Source of the DNA: Sodiomyces alkalinus F11
Lineage: Eukaryota; Ascomycota; Sordariomycetes; Glomerellales; Plectosphaerellaceae
Direction of reading: 5' to 3'
DNA: 64,000 nt
Assembly (NCBI RefSeq): GCF_003711515.1
Contig: NW_021167085.1
Coordinates: forward strand, 1,528,575 to 1,592,574
The notes under the pieces are model-generated. The model did not search any database, had not been told where the DNA came from, and worked only from the letters and a program-made list of their open reading frames with translations. Below, piece after piece: positions 32,031 to 43,911 of the stretch (its first letter is position 1; each line of letters opens with the position of its first letter). Both the position numbers and the translations under genes were made by a program.

Positions 32031-35000
32031 CTACATGTAGAGACTGGCCACGGCGGTAATATCCCGCTTGATCATCTCCTGTGCGGCCTGCATTTTTTGG
32101 TACAGCTCCGGGTCGCCGATGATGCGGGCCGCGTTCTTGACCTCACGGCACGTCTCGTCTAGCCGCGTGATGGTGCGAACGATAGTCCCCTCGAGAACGT
32201 CGGTCAGATCAGTGATGTTCTTGAAGCTCATGCCGCGAGCCCACTCGTAGACCACCTCCATGAGCCCGAAGCGGGGCCGTGACGTGAAGTCGTTGGAGTC
32301 GTCCGATGACAGGATCACCTGATGCACCGTCTGGACGTCGTTGACCTTCTCGCTGATAGCTATGATGGTCTTTTTCCCCCGCTCTAGGTTGGCCGTCAGC
32401 GCCGGTTCGCTCAGTGTCTTCTCCTGGAACACGAAGGCCGACAAGAGCGCTGCGATCTCGGCTGGTTCGTAATCCGCCAGCACATTGTCCAGAATGAGCT
32501 CCGTCAGGACAAGCTCGTCTCCCGAGTGGATCTCGCATGCCACTTTCCCCTTGAGCTGAATCCGTGAACTCTCATCGATGAACTGCAGCTCCTTCAATAC
32601 CTGGATCCGTTGCTCATAGTCGGGTAGCAATTGCAGGTTCTGGCTGGCCAGGGTCTGCTGCAGTTGGGAAATATGCTCCTTGATGAGCCATTGGTCGTGG
32701 CACATGGCGAACTGGTAAAGGAGCGGACGTCAGCAAAACAGCTCGAAAGGATGCGGATTCATTAACCCAGAAATGTCCAATGTAGGGCAGCGACTTACAT
32801 GCTTCACGAAGTGTGGGCAGTTCAGCGCGGGCGAGCTGCCCGCCGCCCGACTCGCGACGTTGCGCTTCTGAATGATCTCCTGCAGTGCGAGGCTCTTGAT
32901 CTTCGACAAGTCTATTTCGTCCCAGAGGCTATCCCAGCTCCTACACAGCCCATGCGCTCGTGTTTGAGCGTTTCGGCGGTCCTCTTTGCCACGGAAGACT
33001 TCGGGAATGATCCCTTTGGTAGTGTAATTAGTGAGACACTCCACATCGCCTACGGGAATGTGTATGTTCTTGAAGTCGATATGTTTCTTGTTTTGTGGGA
33101 GCGCCGTGAAATGCTTTCGGAAGCCGGGGATAAAGGCTAGCAGGTCGGTCGAGTCTCGCGTCTCGCGCATTGTCTTGATCTCACAGACGTGGAGAGTCGG
33201 ACCGCTTGGTGACGCCTTTAAGCTGGCCCCATCTGATAAGAGGATGCCGGCTGTCCTTATTCCGTCCTTGTTGAACACAATCAAACGTCCCTGGCTGAAC
33301 ATCTTACGGCCGAGGGGCAAGCCCAACAACGCTGTGTAGAGATTGGTTGTCAGTTGCCTGAAGTCCTCTGACGCCTGATGACATTCATCCATCGCCGCAT
33401 CGCAAATGTCGCAGGCGTCGCGTTTGACCTTGGCCAAGTCAGCTTCAGACAGCTTCACGGCCTTTTCGTGTTCGGGGAGGAGTTGCTGGGTGGCGTGCTC
33501 AGAGAAGCTGCGCTTAATCATTTCTTCGATCTTGAGAGCCTCCACCCGCAGTAGGTTGAGAATCATGTTGTATGTCAGCCGGAACTGTGATCTGAGTTTC
33601 GACGGCTGGCCTAGGATCATCTTTTGCAGTTCGCTGGCGGGCGGGACCTCGTCCCCGCCGCCCGGGGGGACAATGATCACCGAGCCCACCGTGTCCAAGC
33701 CTCGTCTCCCCGCGCGGCCGGCCATTTGTGTATATTCTCCAGGAAGCAGACTGCGGAATGAGTGGCCATCGTGTTTCCGGTAGCCCGAGAAAACCACGGT
33801 CCTGGTAGGCAAGTTGAGACCCATGGCAAAGGTTTCGGTGGCGAAGAGCACCTTAACCAGCGTCTGGGCGAAGAGAATCTCGACCATCTCCTTGACGATG
33901 GGCAGCAGACCGCCATGATGTACGGCGATCCCTCTGGACAGCAGCTCCCGAAGCCTGATAATTTGGGGCAGCACCCGGTCTTCCGGCTTGAGTCGCGCGA
34001 CCGACTTCTCGATGGTCATGTGGATGGCGCTTTTCTCCGAGGCTGTGCAAAAGTCCTGGTTGCTGAGCGCGTCGGCATTCTCCTCGCACCTTTTTTTGGA
34101 GAAAACGAAGATACAGGCCGGTAGCAAAGTGTTCTTCTTCAGATACTGGACCAGATGGACCCACAGAGTTTTGTCCTGAGCGGCGGATGAGAAGCCACCG
34201 GGACGTCCAGTACGCCCCGTATGCCCCGGAGCGTGGCTGGCACGTTGCACGCCTCGTCCCCGTTGCTGGTTGCCGCCGCCGCCGCCTCCCCTCGCACCCC
34301 CGCGTTGGGGGCCACCTCTTTGACCACCTCTCGGCCCACCGCGCTGCCCACCTCCGCCGCCCCGGCCAGCTGCAGCATTGTTCTCAATCTGCTTGGGCTT
34401 TTCTTTTCCTTGCAAGGCCAGATGGGCGTCCTTCCAACCTTTCTCGATGAATTTCTTGTCCGCGCTGACTATTTTATGGATGTCCTTGCCAGCCCAGAGG
34501 AAATGTTCCAACGGCACCGGCCGTTTGGGCGTAGAGATGACATAAATATCTTTTTGCTTCGTCCTACCGACCCAAGAGGCGAACTCGTGTGTGTTGGGGA
34601 CAGTAGCAGACAACAAAATCAGGGAAACGTGCTCGGGAAGCATGATGATGACCTCTTCCCAAACGACGCCACGCTCGAAATCGTTGACATAATGGACCTC
34701 GTCAAAGATGACGAATTCGACGTCTCGGATGAGGTCAGCGCCTCTGTAGAGCATACTCCTCAGGATTTCCGTGGTCATGATGAGACAGCTCGCCTCGGGA
34801 TTGATTTGAACGTCGCCGGTGAGAATGCCAACCTCGTCGAAGATCTGTCGGAAATCACGGAACTTCTGGTTGCTCAGAGCCTTGATGGGGGAAGTATAAA
34901 TGGCCTTCGTCATATGCCTTGAAGCCAGCGCGATGGCGTATTCCGCCACAACCGTCTTTCCAGCAGAGGTGTGGGCTGCGACGAAGACCGAGTCGCCGTT

Positions 35001-36034
35001 CTCAAGGTGGTAAATAGCCTCCTTCTGGAAGGTGTCGAGCTCGAAAGGCCATTCCCGCGCCATGTCTGGAACAAGCTCCCTAAAGTTTGGAATATCTCTG
35101 TTGATGTCCACCATGTGCGCCCATTCGCGCCTAGCCTTACGCGCGCTCGACGACGCAAGCGTGCCGTGAGGCTCCAAGGCGGGAAACTCAACCGGCAGAA
35201 TGGTGTCAATGTCGACGTCCTCGCCGTCTTCTTCCTCGGGAGACGTTCCGCCGGTGTCCCCATTGACTTGCCCGTCTGGCACAGCGTCGATTGTGGTCGG
35301 TGCTTGTTCGGGTTCCCGGTCAAGCTCCTGCTCAACGACCTGGGCTTCTTGGTCCGTTTTCTTGACGGTGAAGTCGATGCCTCTGCTCAATCCAGGTGCG
35401 ACCTCAAGAAGGCCGCCATCGTTTCCAAGCTTGATGACTCGCTCCAGCTTGCCTGCAGAATTAAAATCACCCGCACCTCCAGCACTGCGGCGAAGCTGGT
35501 CCTCAAGTGCAGCGGTGGACTCGATGCCTTCTAAGCCGCCGGGAGCAAATGGGAAGAAGCCAGCGGCACCTCGAACAAATTCAGATCTACTAGCAGGCTT
35601 CCGCGAGAATGAGGTCGAATTCTTGGCTGTCGCGCTGTTGGCCGGCACAGTAACATTCTTGTAGCCTGTGACCCTGCCTTCGAGGCCATGACGCTCGAAT
35701 CGAGTGACAGTTCGCGTCTGAGGGGGGGCAATCTTGAACAGCTCGGTGTAGTCGGTCGGACAATCCCAGCGCCTGATCATAGACAGCATTAGCAACGAAA
35801 ACGGGGCGAATGGGGGCAAGGATAAGTAGTAACTGACTGCTGTAGCCCGTTGAGCCAGTCGGTTGAGAATGATGTGGACGGCGAAAGAAAGTCCTTTTCA
35901 AGATCATTCTTGAGCCCCTCCGCACTTCGGCGAGCTCGTTTGTGTGGGCGCTGCTCGAAAAGAATGTCGTCGATGTTGACTCCGTTCTCTTGAAGATGGA
36001 GCCCCTCTATGGCTTTGACCAGCTCGGCCGCCAT
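32031..36034 (-). CDS. ski2: Ski2-type DExH RNA helicase of the cytoplasmic Ski complex
   Basis: Ski2 unwinds mRNA for 3'-5' decay by the exosome, together with Ski3 and Ski8. Three exons (35838-36034, 32799-35772, 32031-32711) give 1283 residues, the usual size. Introns are GTCAGT to ATCAG (65 nt) and GTAAGT to ACCAG (87 nt). Order of features: an N-terminal region with WDCPTDYTELFK; Q-motif region FELDTFQKEAI; Walker A HTSAGKT (about residue 335); DEVH box FDEVHYVND (about 421); SAT; TSPIKALSNQK; then RecA-2 with FATETFAMGLN, and MAGRAGRRG; a winged helix and arch; and a C-terminal helical domain ending with RFGLMEVVYEWARGMSF, conserved in Ski2 and Mtr4. An Arg/Gly-rich insert at about residues 531-592 (GGPRGGQRGGPQRGG type) sits between the two RecA domains. 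A Mtr4 assignment is less likely because of the N-terminus and DEVH-flanking sequence. Confidence 0.93.
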
Positions 36035-36525
36035 GATGCTCCGAGGATTCTAGTCTCCGTGCGCTCACAGCGAGGAAGTTGGTCGGGATCACAAATATTT
36101 TTGTGGTTTATGGTTATCATGCCAAAGGCAAGATTCGTTTGTTTAAGGTACCTAGGGGCAAATCTGTAGGTCCTGTTGCCTCTGAGCGAGCTTGGTGTGA
36201 GTAACCTAAATGTCTTTCGTCATTAGGTAAGGTAAGAGAAGCCACCGCCCTACAGGTGTAGACGGGCCCCTACTGTTACTCGACGCAGCTCTCGGCTGGA
36301 CGCCACAAGTTACCCCGCTAAGATAAACGTACCTACAAGGTACCGATAGCGCCTGTTCAAAGTATCTTCATCGCCTCCACCCCTTATTATTACCAACCCA
36401 ATATCGGGGCCGCAACTTCTGATCCGAGAGATAAAGAATAAACGTCTTTTAACGTGCTTGAAGGCGATTGGAACAAAAAAAAAGACATACGACAAAAAAA
36501 GAGGGGGGTTAGACAGTTAATTCGT
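36035..36525. other. ski2 upstream region
   Basis: About 490 bp between the ski2 start codon and the tRNA 3' end. It contains the ski2 promoter and one AAGGTACCTAGGGG motif at about 36145-36158. No gene seen. Confidence 0.5.
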
Positions 36526-36616
36526 GACGAAAGTGGGATTCGAACCCACGACCCCTTGCGGGATTTGGAATAAGTACAACTTAAGCCAAACGCCATAACC
36601 CCTCGGCCATTTCGTC
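36526..36616 (-). tRNA. tRNA-Leu (anticodon UAA) with 10-nt intron
   Basis: Read on the minus strand from 36616, the 7-bp acceptor stem GACGAAA pairs with TTTCGTC at the other end. A leucine-like D arm follows (GCCGAGGGGTTATGGC), then the anticodon stem TTTGG/CCAAA, a long variable arm (TCCCGCAAGGGGTC region) and the T arm GTGGG-TTCGAAT-CCCAC. The anticodon loop has 17 bases; placing the intron after position 37 gives loop CT-TAA-G-T and a 10-nt intron at 36570-36579. The anticodon bases are 36581-36583. The variable arm marks it as class II and the anticodon as leucine. A T-rich stretch that could be a Pol III terminator lies on the minus strand at about 36488-36500. Confidence 0.95.
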
Positions 36617-37323
36617 AACATCGTTTTTTTAAATTTCCCAACTTATACAGCTTATGGCTTGAGACCAAGCATTCTATCCTAGGTCCAGAACCATGGATAT
36701 CGAAGTCATGCCGCTACGCACAAACGTCCGCAAAGCAGACGTCTTACCTGCCTCGGAGCAATCCAACGACAAAATCCCGCACCATCGCCTGTCTACGCTC
36801 CTGGAAGGAGGGATTCCCGGCTTATTATGTCTGATTGTTGAGCCTTAAAAGTCTCTGCGTTTTTGACATGTTGCCTACCTATCTATGCAAGCATTGTCGA
36901 GGTCATATTTCGTTCATAACACATCTTCATCCCGGCTTTTCTTTGTAGAGGTGACAGGCGACTGGCGAAGATACTGACGACGGATGTCGAAGAACAAAAC
37001 GGCGCGTACTTTGTTGTTGCAGGTAAAGATGTTCTAAAATATAAAGTCCAAAAGACGGCCCCATCAGTGGCGGTTCTGTCCCGTCCCCGTAAAGCTGACT
37101 TTCAACTACGCCCAACTCGAAGAAATCAAGAACACCCAGACATGAAGCCAACGGCATGAGTGTGTATATGGCGACGTAGCATACAAAATACAATTCCGTC
37201 CTGCTCAGACAAGGCGCTTACGGCCCAGTAACAGTATCGAACATCCCCATTGTGCACTCCCAGTCGCAAGTCTCCAACCACACGTCTCCCCTTTCCGCCC
37301 CAAAAATGATTTCTGACCCACGC
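36617..37323. other. intergenic region between tRNA-Leu and pdhB
   Basis: It contains the pdhB 3' flank and upstream sequence of the tRNA. No gene was supported. Confidence 0.55.
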
Positions 37324-38640
37324 TTAGACGCGGAGCATCTTGGCAATATAGCTCTCGATCAGAGGCTCCGAAGGGAAGCTCATCTCCTCGAGCTTCTGGG
37401 CGTAGGGAGTAGGCACCTCAGCACCAGTGATGCGCTGGGCGGGGGAATCGAGGTAGTCGAAAGCGTATTCCATGGTCAGGGCAAGAATCTCGGCACCAAC
37501 GCCGAAGGCCGGGAAGCCGGACTCGACGCACACCAGGTGGTGGGTCTTCTTGACCGACTGGACGATGGTCTCGACGTCGAGAGGCTTGACGGATCGAAGG
37601 TTGATGACTTCGGCCTCAATGCCGTAGTTCTTCTTCAGGTTCTCGGCGGCCACCAGGGACTGGCCCACGCAGCGAGACAGCGACACGATGGTGATGTCCT
37701 TGCCGACGCGCTCAATCTTGGCCTTGCCGAAAGGAAGGACGAAGTCATCCTTCTGGGCAGCCTCGGACATGGGGAAAGACTGGCCGTACATGAGCTCGTT
37801 CTCCAGGACGACGACCGGGTTGGGATCGCGGATGGCGGCCTTGAGAAGACCCTTGGCATCCTCGGCGCTCCAGGGCGAGACGACCTTGAGACCGGGAATG
37901 CTGCCGTACCACGCCGAGTAGTCTTGGGAGTGCTGGGCGGCGACACCGGCGGCGAAACCGTTGGGGCCGCGGAAGGTGATGTTGCAGGGCTGGATACCGC
38001 CAGACATGTAGAGGGTCTTGGCCGCAGAGTTGACGATCTGATCGATGGCCTGCATGGCAAAGTTCCAGGTCATGAACTCGCACTGGATGAAGCTTGGAGT
38101 TAGCGGCGAAAATGGACTTTGCCCAGAGAGCATGGATGATGCAGGGATTCGAAGAAGCAGACTCCCTCGAGCCCTCGAGTGGCCACGGTCCGCCATTAAA
38201 AAGAGCAATTGACTGGCGGCTGCGCCTTAAGAAGGTAAAAGACTCACCACAGGGTGAAGGCCGCTGAGCGCAGCACCGATGGCCAGACCGCAGAAACCCT
38301 GCTCCGTGATCGGAGTGTCGATGATCCTCCTCTCGCCAAAGCGATCGAGCAGTCCCTTGGTAACCTTGTACGCGCCATTGTACTGGGCGACCTCCTCTCC
38401 AAGAAGAAACACCTTATCATTCGCTTCGAGCTCCTCCGCCAAAGCCTCGTTCAGAGCGTCTCGAACGGTGTATTCTTTGGTGCCCTTCGCGTCCGAATAC
38501 GTCCTCGACTGGATGGCGGAAGCGACTGGCCGGGCGGCAAATTTCGACAGGGGAGTAAGATGGGAGGCAGCGGAAGGTCTCAGGGCAGCAGCCCTCGAAG
38601 ATGCTGCCAGGCGAGCTGCGGGACGGAGGAGTCGGGACAT
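37324..38640 (-). CDS. pdb1: pyruvate dehydrogenase E1 component subunit beta, mitochondrial
   Basis: The beta subunit of the thiamine-diphosphate-dependent E1 of the pyruvate dehydrogenase complex, which decarboxylates pyruvate in the mitochondrial matrix. Two exons (38248-38640 and 37324-38082) encode 383 residues. The 165-nt intron (GTGAGT donor, GCTAAC branch, ATCCAG acceptor) falls inside [16 protein letters not shown]. The first 45 residues are Arg/Ala/Ser-rich without acidic residues ([19 protein letters not shown]), a clear mitochondrial presequence. The pyrimidine-binding domain carries [16 protein letters not shown] and [19 protein letters not shown], and the C-terminal domain carries [15 protein letters not shown] and [14 protein letters not shown]. 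Length and all junctions fit the family. Upstream on the minus strand there is a pyrimidine-rich leader. Confidence 0.96.
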
Positions 38641-40739
38641 GGCTGATGGAAGGATGGAGGCTGTGGTCCTGTTTTCTTTTTTCTTTTTTCTTTTGTTGGG
38701 AAGAGGAATTTGGTGTCAAGACAGAGAAAGAAAGGTAGAAAAACTAGGCCAACGTGAAAAAAAAAGAAGATTAAAGATGGGATTGGCAATCCCGAATGAG
38801 ATGGACACCGGCCGTCGACAAGAGGTGAGCGTTGTGGAAGAGAAATTGCGGCACGATGAGAAGCTGTCGAGGGAATTTTGGAGATTGGTCACCTAAGTGG
38901 ACAGCTTTTTTTGCTGAGCTATCTATGAGGCCCCAACTTTTACTGCAGCGCTCCGGTCCGTTGATTTGCGGCGGGCTCTTCTGTTGGTCCAGAGGGAGCT
39001 AGAGGACCTGGATTACCACACTAGACTTTGTTGGGATTAGAAGAATTTTCGTTCCTTCCTGTAAAGGATTGATTATATAATCACTTGGACCTTGGCGAGA
39101 CCAACATTTTAAGGGTCCCCATTTTAACTTGCCCCTGATTTCGAGGAACGGCTGTTGCTGTGTCTACTCCGTAATACTAATTACCGCCTGTCATCTCCAC
39201 TTTGTCCTGGGTTCTTTTCCTCACCAGCCGTATCTGTACAAGCTGTACGGAGTACGAACTGGTACTGTATTTTACTCTGTAGGGCTGGCAAGCAATAAAC
39301 GTCCATGTAAGTGGGACTTATTTAGCACAAGGTAAAAGGGTCAACTGTCCAGGAGCAAACAAGTGTAATCTTTGACCTGCGTTTATTTCTCATATTCTCT
39401 TCGTATTAGGACTAAAAGAATGCTTCTTATTGTGCGGCGTTTTATATTAATACAGCAACTCATAGAATATACACAAGCAATCTAAATAACTTCCTCTACT
39501 AGACACCAAAGATAGGGTGAAGTGTCCTTGGTCGTTAGCAGATCTCTGCTGCTTTATATGAACATGTCATTACCTTGGTGTATTATCGATTCTAATAACA
39601 AGCTGTATAACGGACTATACGTATCAACCCCGTTAGTGTTTAATAATCCATGGACAATCATTATCCTTTGCGCCGTTGATCTTTGTCCTTTCCCTGGCTA
39701 CCAGCCTAAGAAGCATACCAGATAGAACTCCTAGAATAAAGGCTTTAACCCTCTATGTGAATAATCAGTAACACAGGATACGGCGAAGCACTACCTTAAG
39801 GGCCTCCGCTTCCTATTTCCTTTATCAACTTTGGCCATCAATACCGTTTTTCCGGTTATCCCGAATCCATCTTAAGGGAAGAGACCTGTGAGCTCATAAG
39901 ATAGGAGAGTGTTCGCTTTATTGGACATTCTACAAGATATGAAGAAATATGTTTGTATTCTTCTGCACCTGCCTGAGAGTCGCTGCTCTTGGCACGACTT
40001 CGTTGCCTTCTGGCACGTACCCCTTGATCCAGAAGACATCTGCGTGAGGCTTGGAGTTGGCCCACTGGCACTTTGGGCAATCACTCTACGTACATGACAT
40101 CTTCGTACTCATTGCTCGTATTACACTCCGTTCTGGAAGTGGGAGGTCCCCTTGCCAGTTTCCTTCTCTCTTGATCGGTCGAGGTTCTCATCACCACTTC
40201 TCATATCCTGACGAACCGAATCGCAACCTGGGTTCTTTCGGTGACCTTAGGCTCTTGAAATAGGTCTGTCAAGTCCTAGCTCGCCATATCACACTTCATC
40301 CTCATGTATTCGGGACGAACCTATCCCTGCCGCAGTGTATCCCGAGCCTAGGCAACAAGATAATCGGTCAACTTAGATATACTGCTTGTTGTCTGACCGC
40401 GATCCATCGTTCTTTCCTTAGGAGCACCCGCTAGCCAGTCAGACGTTTGTCGGCCCCGTGATCAAACCTGGTCACTACCCCTTGACCATCAGAATAATAT
40501 CTGTTTGGAGACGGCAAGGCTAAAGACCCGATCTTCAACCTTCTCGCCAAGCCCTCTTGGATTAGCTGCCCGAGCTTCTCCAGCTCTCAATCCTGTCGCC
40601 AGGTAAACAAGCTTAGTCCATGTGGTGGGGTTTGCGATCTTGTGCATACAGGACTTCCCGTCTTTCCCTCGTATTGTAACATATCACGCTGACTTATGGT
40701 CGTGTCGCCTTGTTAGAAACCTCCTACAATCTCGACAAG
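38641..40739. other. intergenic region with possible decayed coding remnant
   Basis: It contains the pdb1 promoter on the left and the rid promoter on the right. AT-rich sequence dominates 39360-39620. On the minus strand near 39938-40082 a short frame starting DCPKCQWANSKPHADVFW is coding-like but has no intact gene around it. I do not recognise the family. Confidence 0.45.
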
Positions 40740-42989
40740 ATGCGTCCCACATATCGGGCTGGAGGTGATACCTGGAACGCCATCGTCGTTGAAGACGATG
40801 ACGCCAATGTTACTCCTCAGGACCGAGCAATTGCCAATCTTAGCAGAGCCGTGCGGAACTACCAGCCACGCCGGCGTACGGCCAGGGAAAGTCGCCGCGG
40901 TGAACAAGCCGTCGGTGAGATTCAGTGGCAGGATGAGCTCCGATATCTGAATGAAGTTCCATACCTAGATGAGACTCAGTCCCTAGACGAGGTCCAGCAC
41001 GAAGAAGATATCCTGGGGGAGCTGGGCGAGGTTATCGATCTCACCGCGGATGATGATCCTATCGTCTACCGGGCTCAACCTCGACAGCACTTTCCGGCTC
41101 CCATCCCGATACCTCTCGAAAGATCTCTCCGGGAGCTCGTCTTATCAGGTGGCAGGACAATAAAGGTAAACTTCTGCTACCAAGTGTGCAGTCCGCAGAA
41201 TAGATATTTCAAGGTAGAGTTCCTTCGCGTCACTGAAATCATCCAGCGAGGCTTCGCAGGCCACGAGTTCGTCCGTGGCATTCCCTACGCCCGAAATAAG
41301 TCCCTGGGAGGACGGCTTCCGCGCAAGCGGAACGAGGTCTTTGCGATCTACGAAGTTCAGTACGACGATCTCCGGCCAGTTGAGCAGCAGGGGCTGGTTG
41401 AGATTCCGGCTCTGGAGCTAGGGGTGCCCCGTCGCCTTCACATTACCAACGCTCCCTTCCCCGCCCATCGATACGACCCCAACATGTCCCCAGACGAGCA
41501 GACGGCGGAACAGGAGGGACCTCTCGTCTGTCGTTGGAAAGTCTTCGCGTACTTTCATGACGCACGCACCCATGCTGCTCTGAAGGCTTGCGAATGGGCG
41601 ATAGCGCGGATCGCTTCTGGCGAGGTACCAGAGGCCGAGTTTCGAGTTAACGAAGAAACCCTGAGCCAGAACTGGCGAGGCTCTACAATTCGTGGAGGTG
41701 CACACAACCCGCCGCGTCTTGTACCATCTCACAGGCGAATGCCAGTTCGCGGCGAAGGACAGCAGTATGAGATGTTCGACGCGTTCTGTGGTGCTGGCGG
41801 CGCCTCTCGTGGCGCCGAACGCGCCGGCTTCAAGATCAAGGGAGGCATTGATATGGCACGGCATGCGTGCGAGAGCTACAGGCTCAACTTCCCACGCGCC
41901 AAGTTGTTCCCGATGACGGTGCACGAATTCCTCTTCACGACCCGTCACCAAGAGCTCCGCGCCGACGTCTTACACCTTTCTCCCCCCTGTCAAGTATGGT
42001 CCCCCGCCCACACCGTTGACGGCGTTAATGACGACGCCAACGTTGCGGCTCTTTTCTCATGTCGACAGTTGATTGAGAAATTTCGACCCCGTATTTTTAC
42101 CCTGGAACAGACCTTCGGAATTCTGCAAAAGAAATTCGAGCTCTTCTTCAACGGCCTTGTCGCGGGGTTCACGGACTCGGGGTATTCCGTTGCCTGGAAA
42201 GTGATAAGCATGGCGAATTATGGGCTGCCGCAGAGGCGTAAGCGTTTGATCATGCTCGGGGCCGGTCCAGGGGAGAAGTTGCCCGACTGGCCCCCCCATA
42301 CGCACTCGGAGACAGGGAGGGATGGCTTGCGTAAGTATACGTCGATACGACAGGCCCTGAGAAAGATAAACAACCATATCGAGAGAACAGACCCCCACCA
42401 CAGACCCGTAATCACAGCGGGTGCGGCCGATGCCATCGTGAGCGACCCCGACGGCATCCTGCGGCGCTGCATGACCACGAGCGGCGGCCAGAACAGGCAT
42501 TATAGTGGGACACGCAACTACACCAACCGCGAGTTTGCCTGCCTACAGGGCTTCCCGGTGTGGCACCGCTTTTCTGAGTATTCCGTACGCAAGCAGATCG
42601 GCAACGCTTTCCCCCCTTGTGTCGTCCAGGTCTTTTACGAGCACATACAGAAACACCTGCATCGAGCGGACGGGTTCGTGGGCAGTTCAAGGCCGCGGCC
42701 CGTCATCGGCGAGAGGTCCATGGTGCTGACAGTGGACGGGACCGTCATGCAAGGCTCGATAAACAGAGGCGATGCGAGAACAGCACATCGCGCCATCCGC
42801 ATCGATGATAATAGTGACAATGAGATGGATATCGACGGAAGGACAGTCCACTGCGCCATTAGAATCGATGACGAGGATGTCGACAGGGTCGACCCTGAAC
42901 CGTCCAGCCGGCCTTCACCTGCGTCTTCTAGAACGATGTCGCCTGCCTCTCCACGGAGTCGTCTGGTGGAATTCATAAACTTGGATTAG
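40740..42989 (+). CDS. rid: RID-type DNA cytosine methyltransferase (RIP-defective homologue)
   Basis: Homologue of Neurospora RID and Ascobolus Masc1, putative C5-cytosine methyltransferases needed for RIP or MIP, premeiotic processes that mutate or methylate duplicated DNA. The intronless frame from the ATG at 40740 gives 749 residues. N-terminal residues 1-120 are acidic. A BAH-like region follows (KVNFCYQVCSPQNRYFKVEF, about 140-270). The methyltransferase motifs are: I, FDAFCGAGGASRGAE (about 345); IV, SPPCQVWSPAHT with the catalytic Cys (about 415); VI, LEQTFGI (about 454) with EQT in place of the ENV of ordinary C5 methyltransferases, a reported RID hallmark; VIII, YGLPQRRKR; and IX-X, REFACLQGFP and QIGNAFPP (about 618). 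All motifs look intact. A Ser/Pro-rich tail ends the protein. Because RID acts on repeats, the foldback element in this window is a possible target. Confidence 0.92.
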   Translation: MRPTYRAGGDTWNAIVVEDDDANVTPQDRAIANLSRAVRNYQPRRRTARESRRGEQAVGEIQWQDELRYLNEVPYLDETQSLDEVQHEEDILGELGEVIDLTADDDPIVYRAQPRQHFPAPIPIPLERSLRELVLSGGRTIKVNFCYQVCSPQNRYFKVEFLRVTEIIQRGFAGHEFVRGIPYARNKSLGGRLPRKRNEVFAIYEVQYDDLRPVEQQGLVEIPALELGVPRRLHITNAPFPAHRYDPNMSPDEQTAEQEGPLVCRWKVFAYFHDARTHAALKACEWAIARIASGEVPEAEFRVNEETLSQNWRGSTIRGGAHNPPRLVPSHRRMPVRGEGQQYEMFDAFCGAGGASRGAERAGFKIKGGIDMARHACESYRLNFPRAKLFPMTVHEFLFTTRHQELRADVLHLSPPCQVWSPAHTVDGVNDDANVAALFSCRQLIEKFRPRIFTLEQTFGILQKKFELFFNGLVAGFTDSGYSVAWKVISMANYGLPQRRKRLIMLGAGPGEKLPDWPPHTHSETGRDGLRKYTSIRQALRKINNHIERTDPHHRPVITAGAADAIVSDPDGILRRCMTTSGGQNRHYSGTRNYTNREFACLQGFPVWHRFSEYSVRKQIGNAFPPCVVQVFYEHIQKHLHRADGFVGSSRPRPVIGERSMVLTVDGTVMQGSINRGDARTAHRAIRIDDNSDNEMDIDGRTVHCAIRIDDEDVDRVDPEPSSRPSPASSRTMSPASPRSRLVEFINLD

Positions 42990-43911
42990 TGCTGAAAGCG
43001 CAAGATGATTGAGCCGCGGCTAGCTGAGGCGCCGGAGGTTCATGATGTGTGCCACTTGAACCATCAAAGAGTACGGCCATGGTGCCGATTGTTGAGCATG
43101 GCTGTCTTCTGAAGAAAATCAGCACCGCTGGGGAGGGAAATGTCCGGAATAAGAGCCATATGTGACTCTTGTTGCAAGCTGGGGAGTTCGCGATCGTCCG
43201 CCTCTCCTGTCCGACGTCTTGTGTACGTTAATCAGTCTCCGTTGTCATCTTCCTGACAGGAGGTTATAATGCGCTTGGAATTGGAGCGTGTGGTGCGAGT
43301 CTGGAAAAGGCTGGCAAAAACTACTGCGGTCGGAGGCCGGAGAAGTTTCCATGACTCAGGTCCACGTTGGTGGTGTCCGCAATATGATACATCTGCAGAG
43401 ATTATGTAAGCTTTTCTGCAGAGGCCGTCTTGTAATTCAATAGGTACACAGCACGCCTTTGGTCCATGGTCCTGTGTAATCCATGGAGGAGGGTTTTACG
43501 GTGATTTACGGTCCCTTTATATATCGACGAAGGCGATGTTCGCCGTCAGCAAGACTACGGAGTGGTGCCGCCTTACTGGCCGAACAGGTCAAAAACAAAT
43601 TTGATATAACCACTTATTATTAAACCTATCCGGGGGATTCCTTGCATGTGGACAAGAGTCTCGTATTTCCCACGTTAACTATTCGGTACATACAATCAGA
43701 CGTCCGGAACAGACTCGATCAACCTTTTTCCTTACGCCGAAGGACGAAGATCGCGGCTTCTTTTGGTGACAAGCCTCTTCTCCTTACCAGTTGACGATGG
43801 TCAAGCTCTACAAAAGTACCTCGACCCGAAGAAAAAGCTCCCGTCAAAATATAACATAAAGAGTAACAATCCGAAGTACCAAAGGAAGCAAAAGGACCAG
43901 ACCAACTGGGT
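42990..43911. other. convergent 3' flanks of rid and sub2
   Basis: No supportable gene; the stretch contains the rid 3' end and the region downstream of sub2. Confidence 0.5.
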
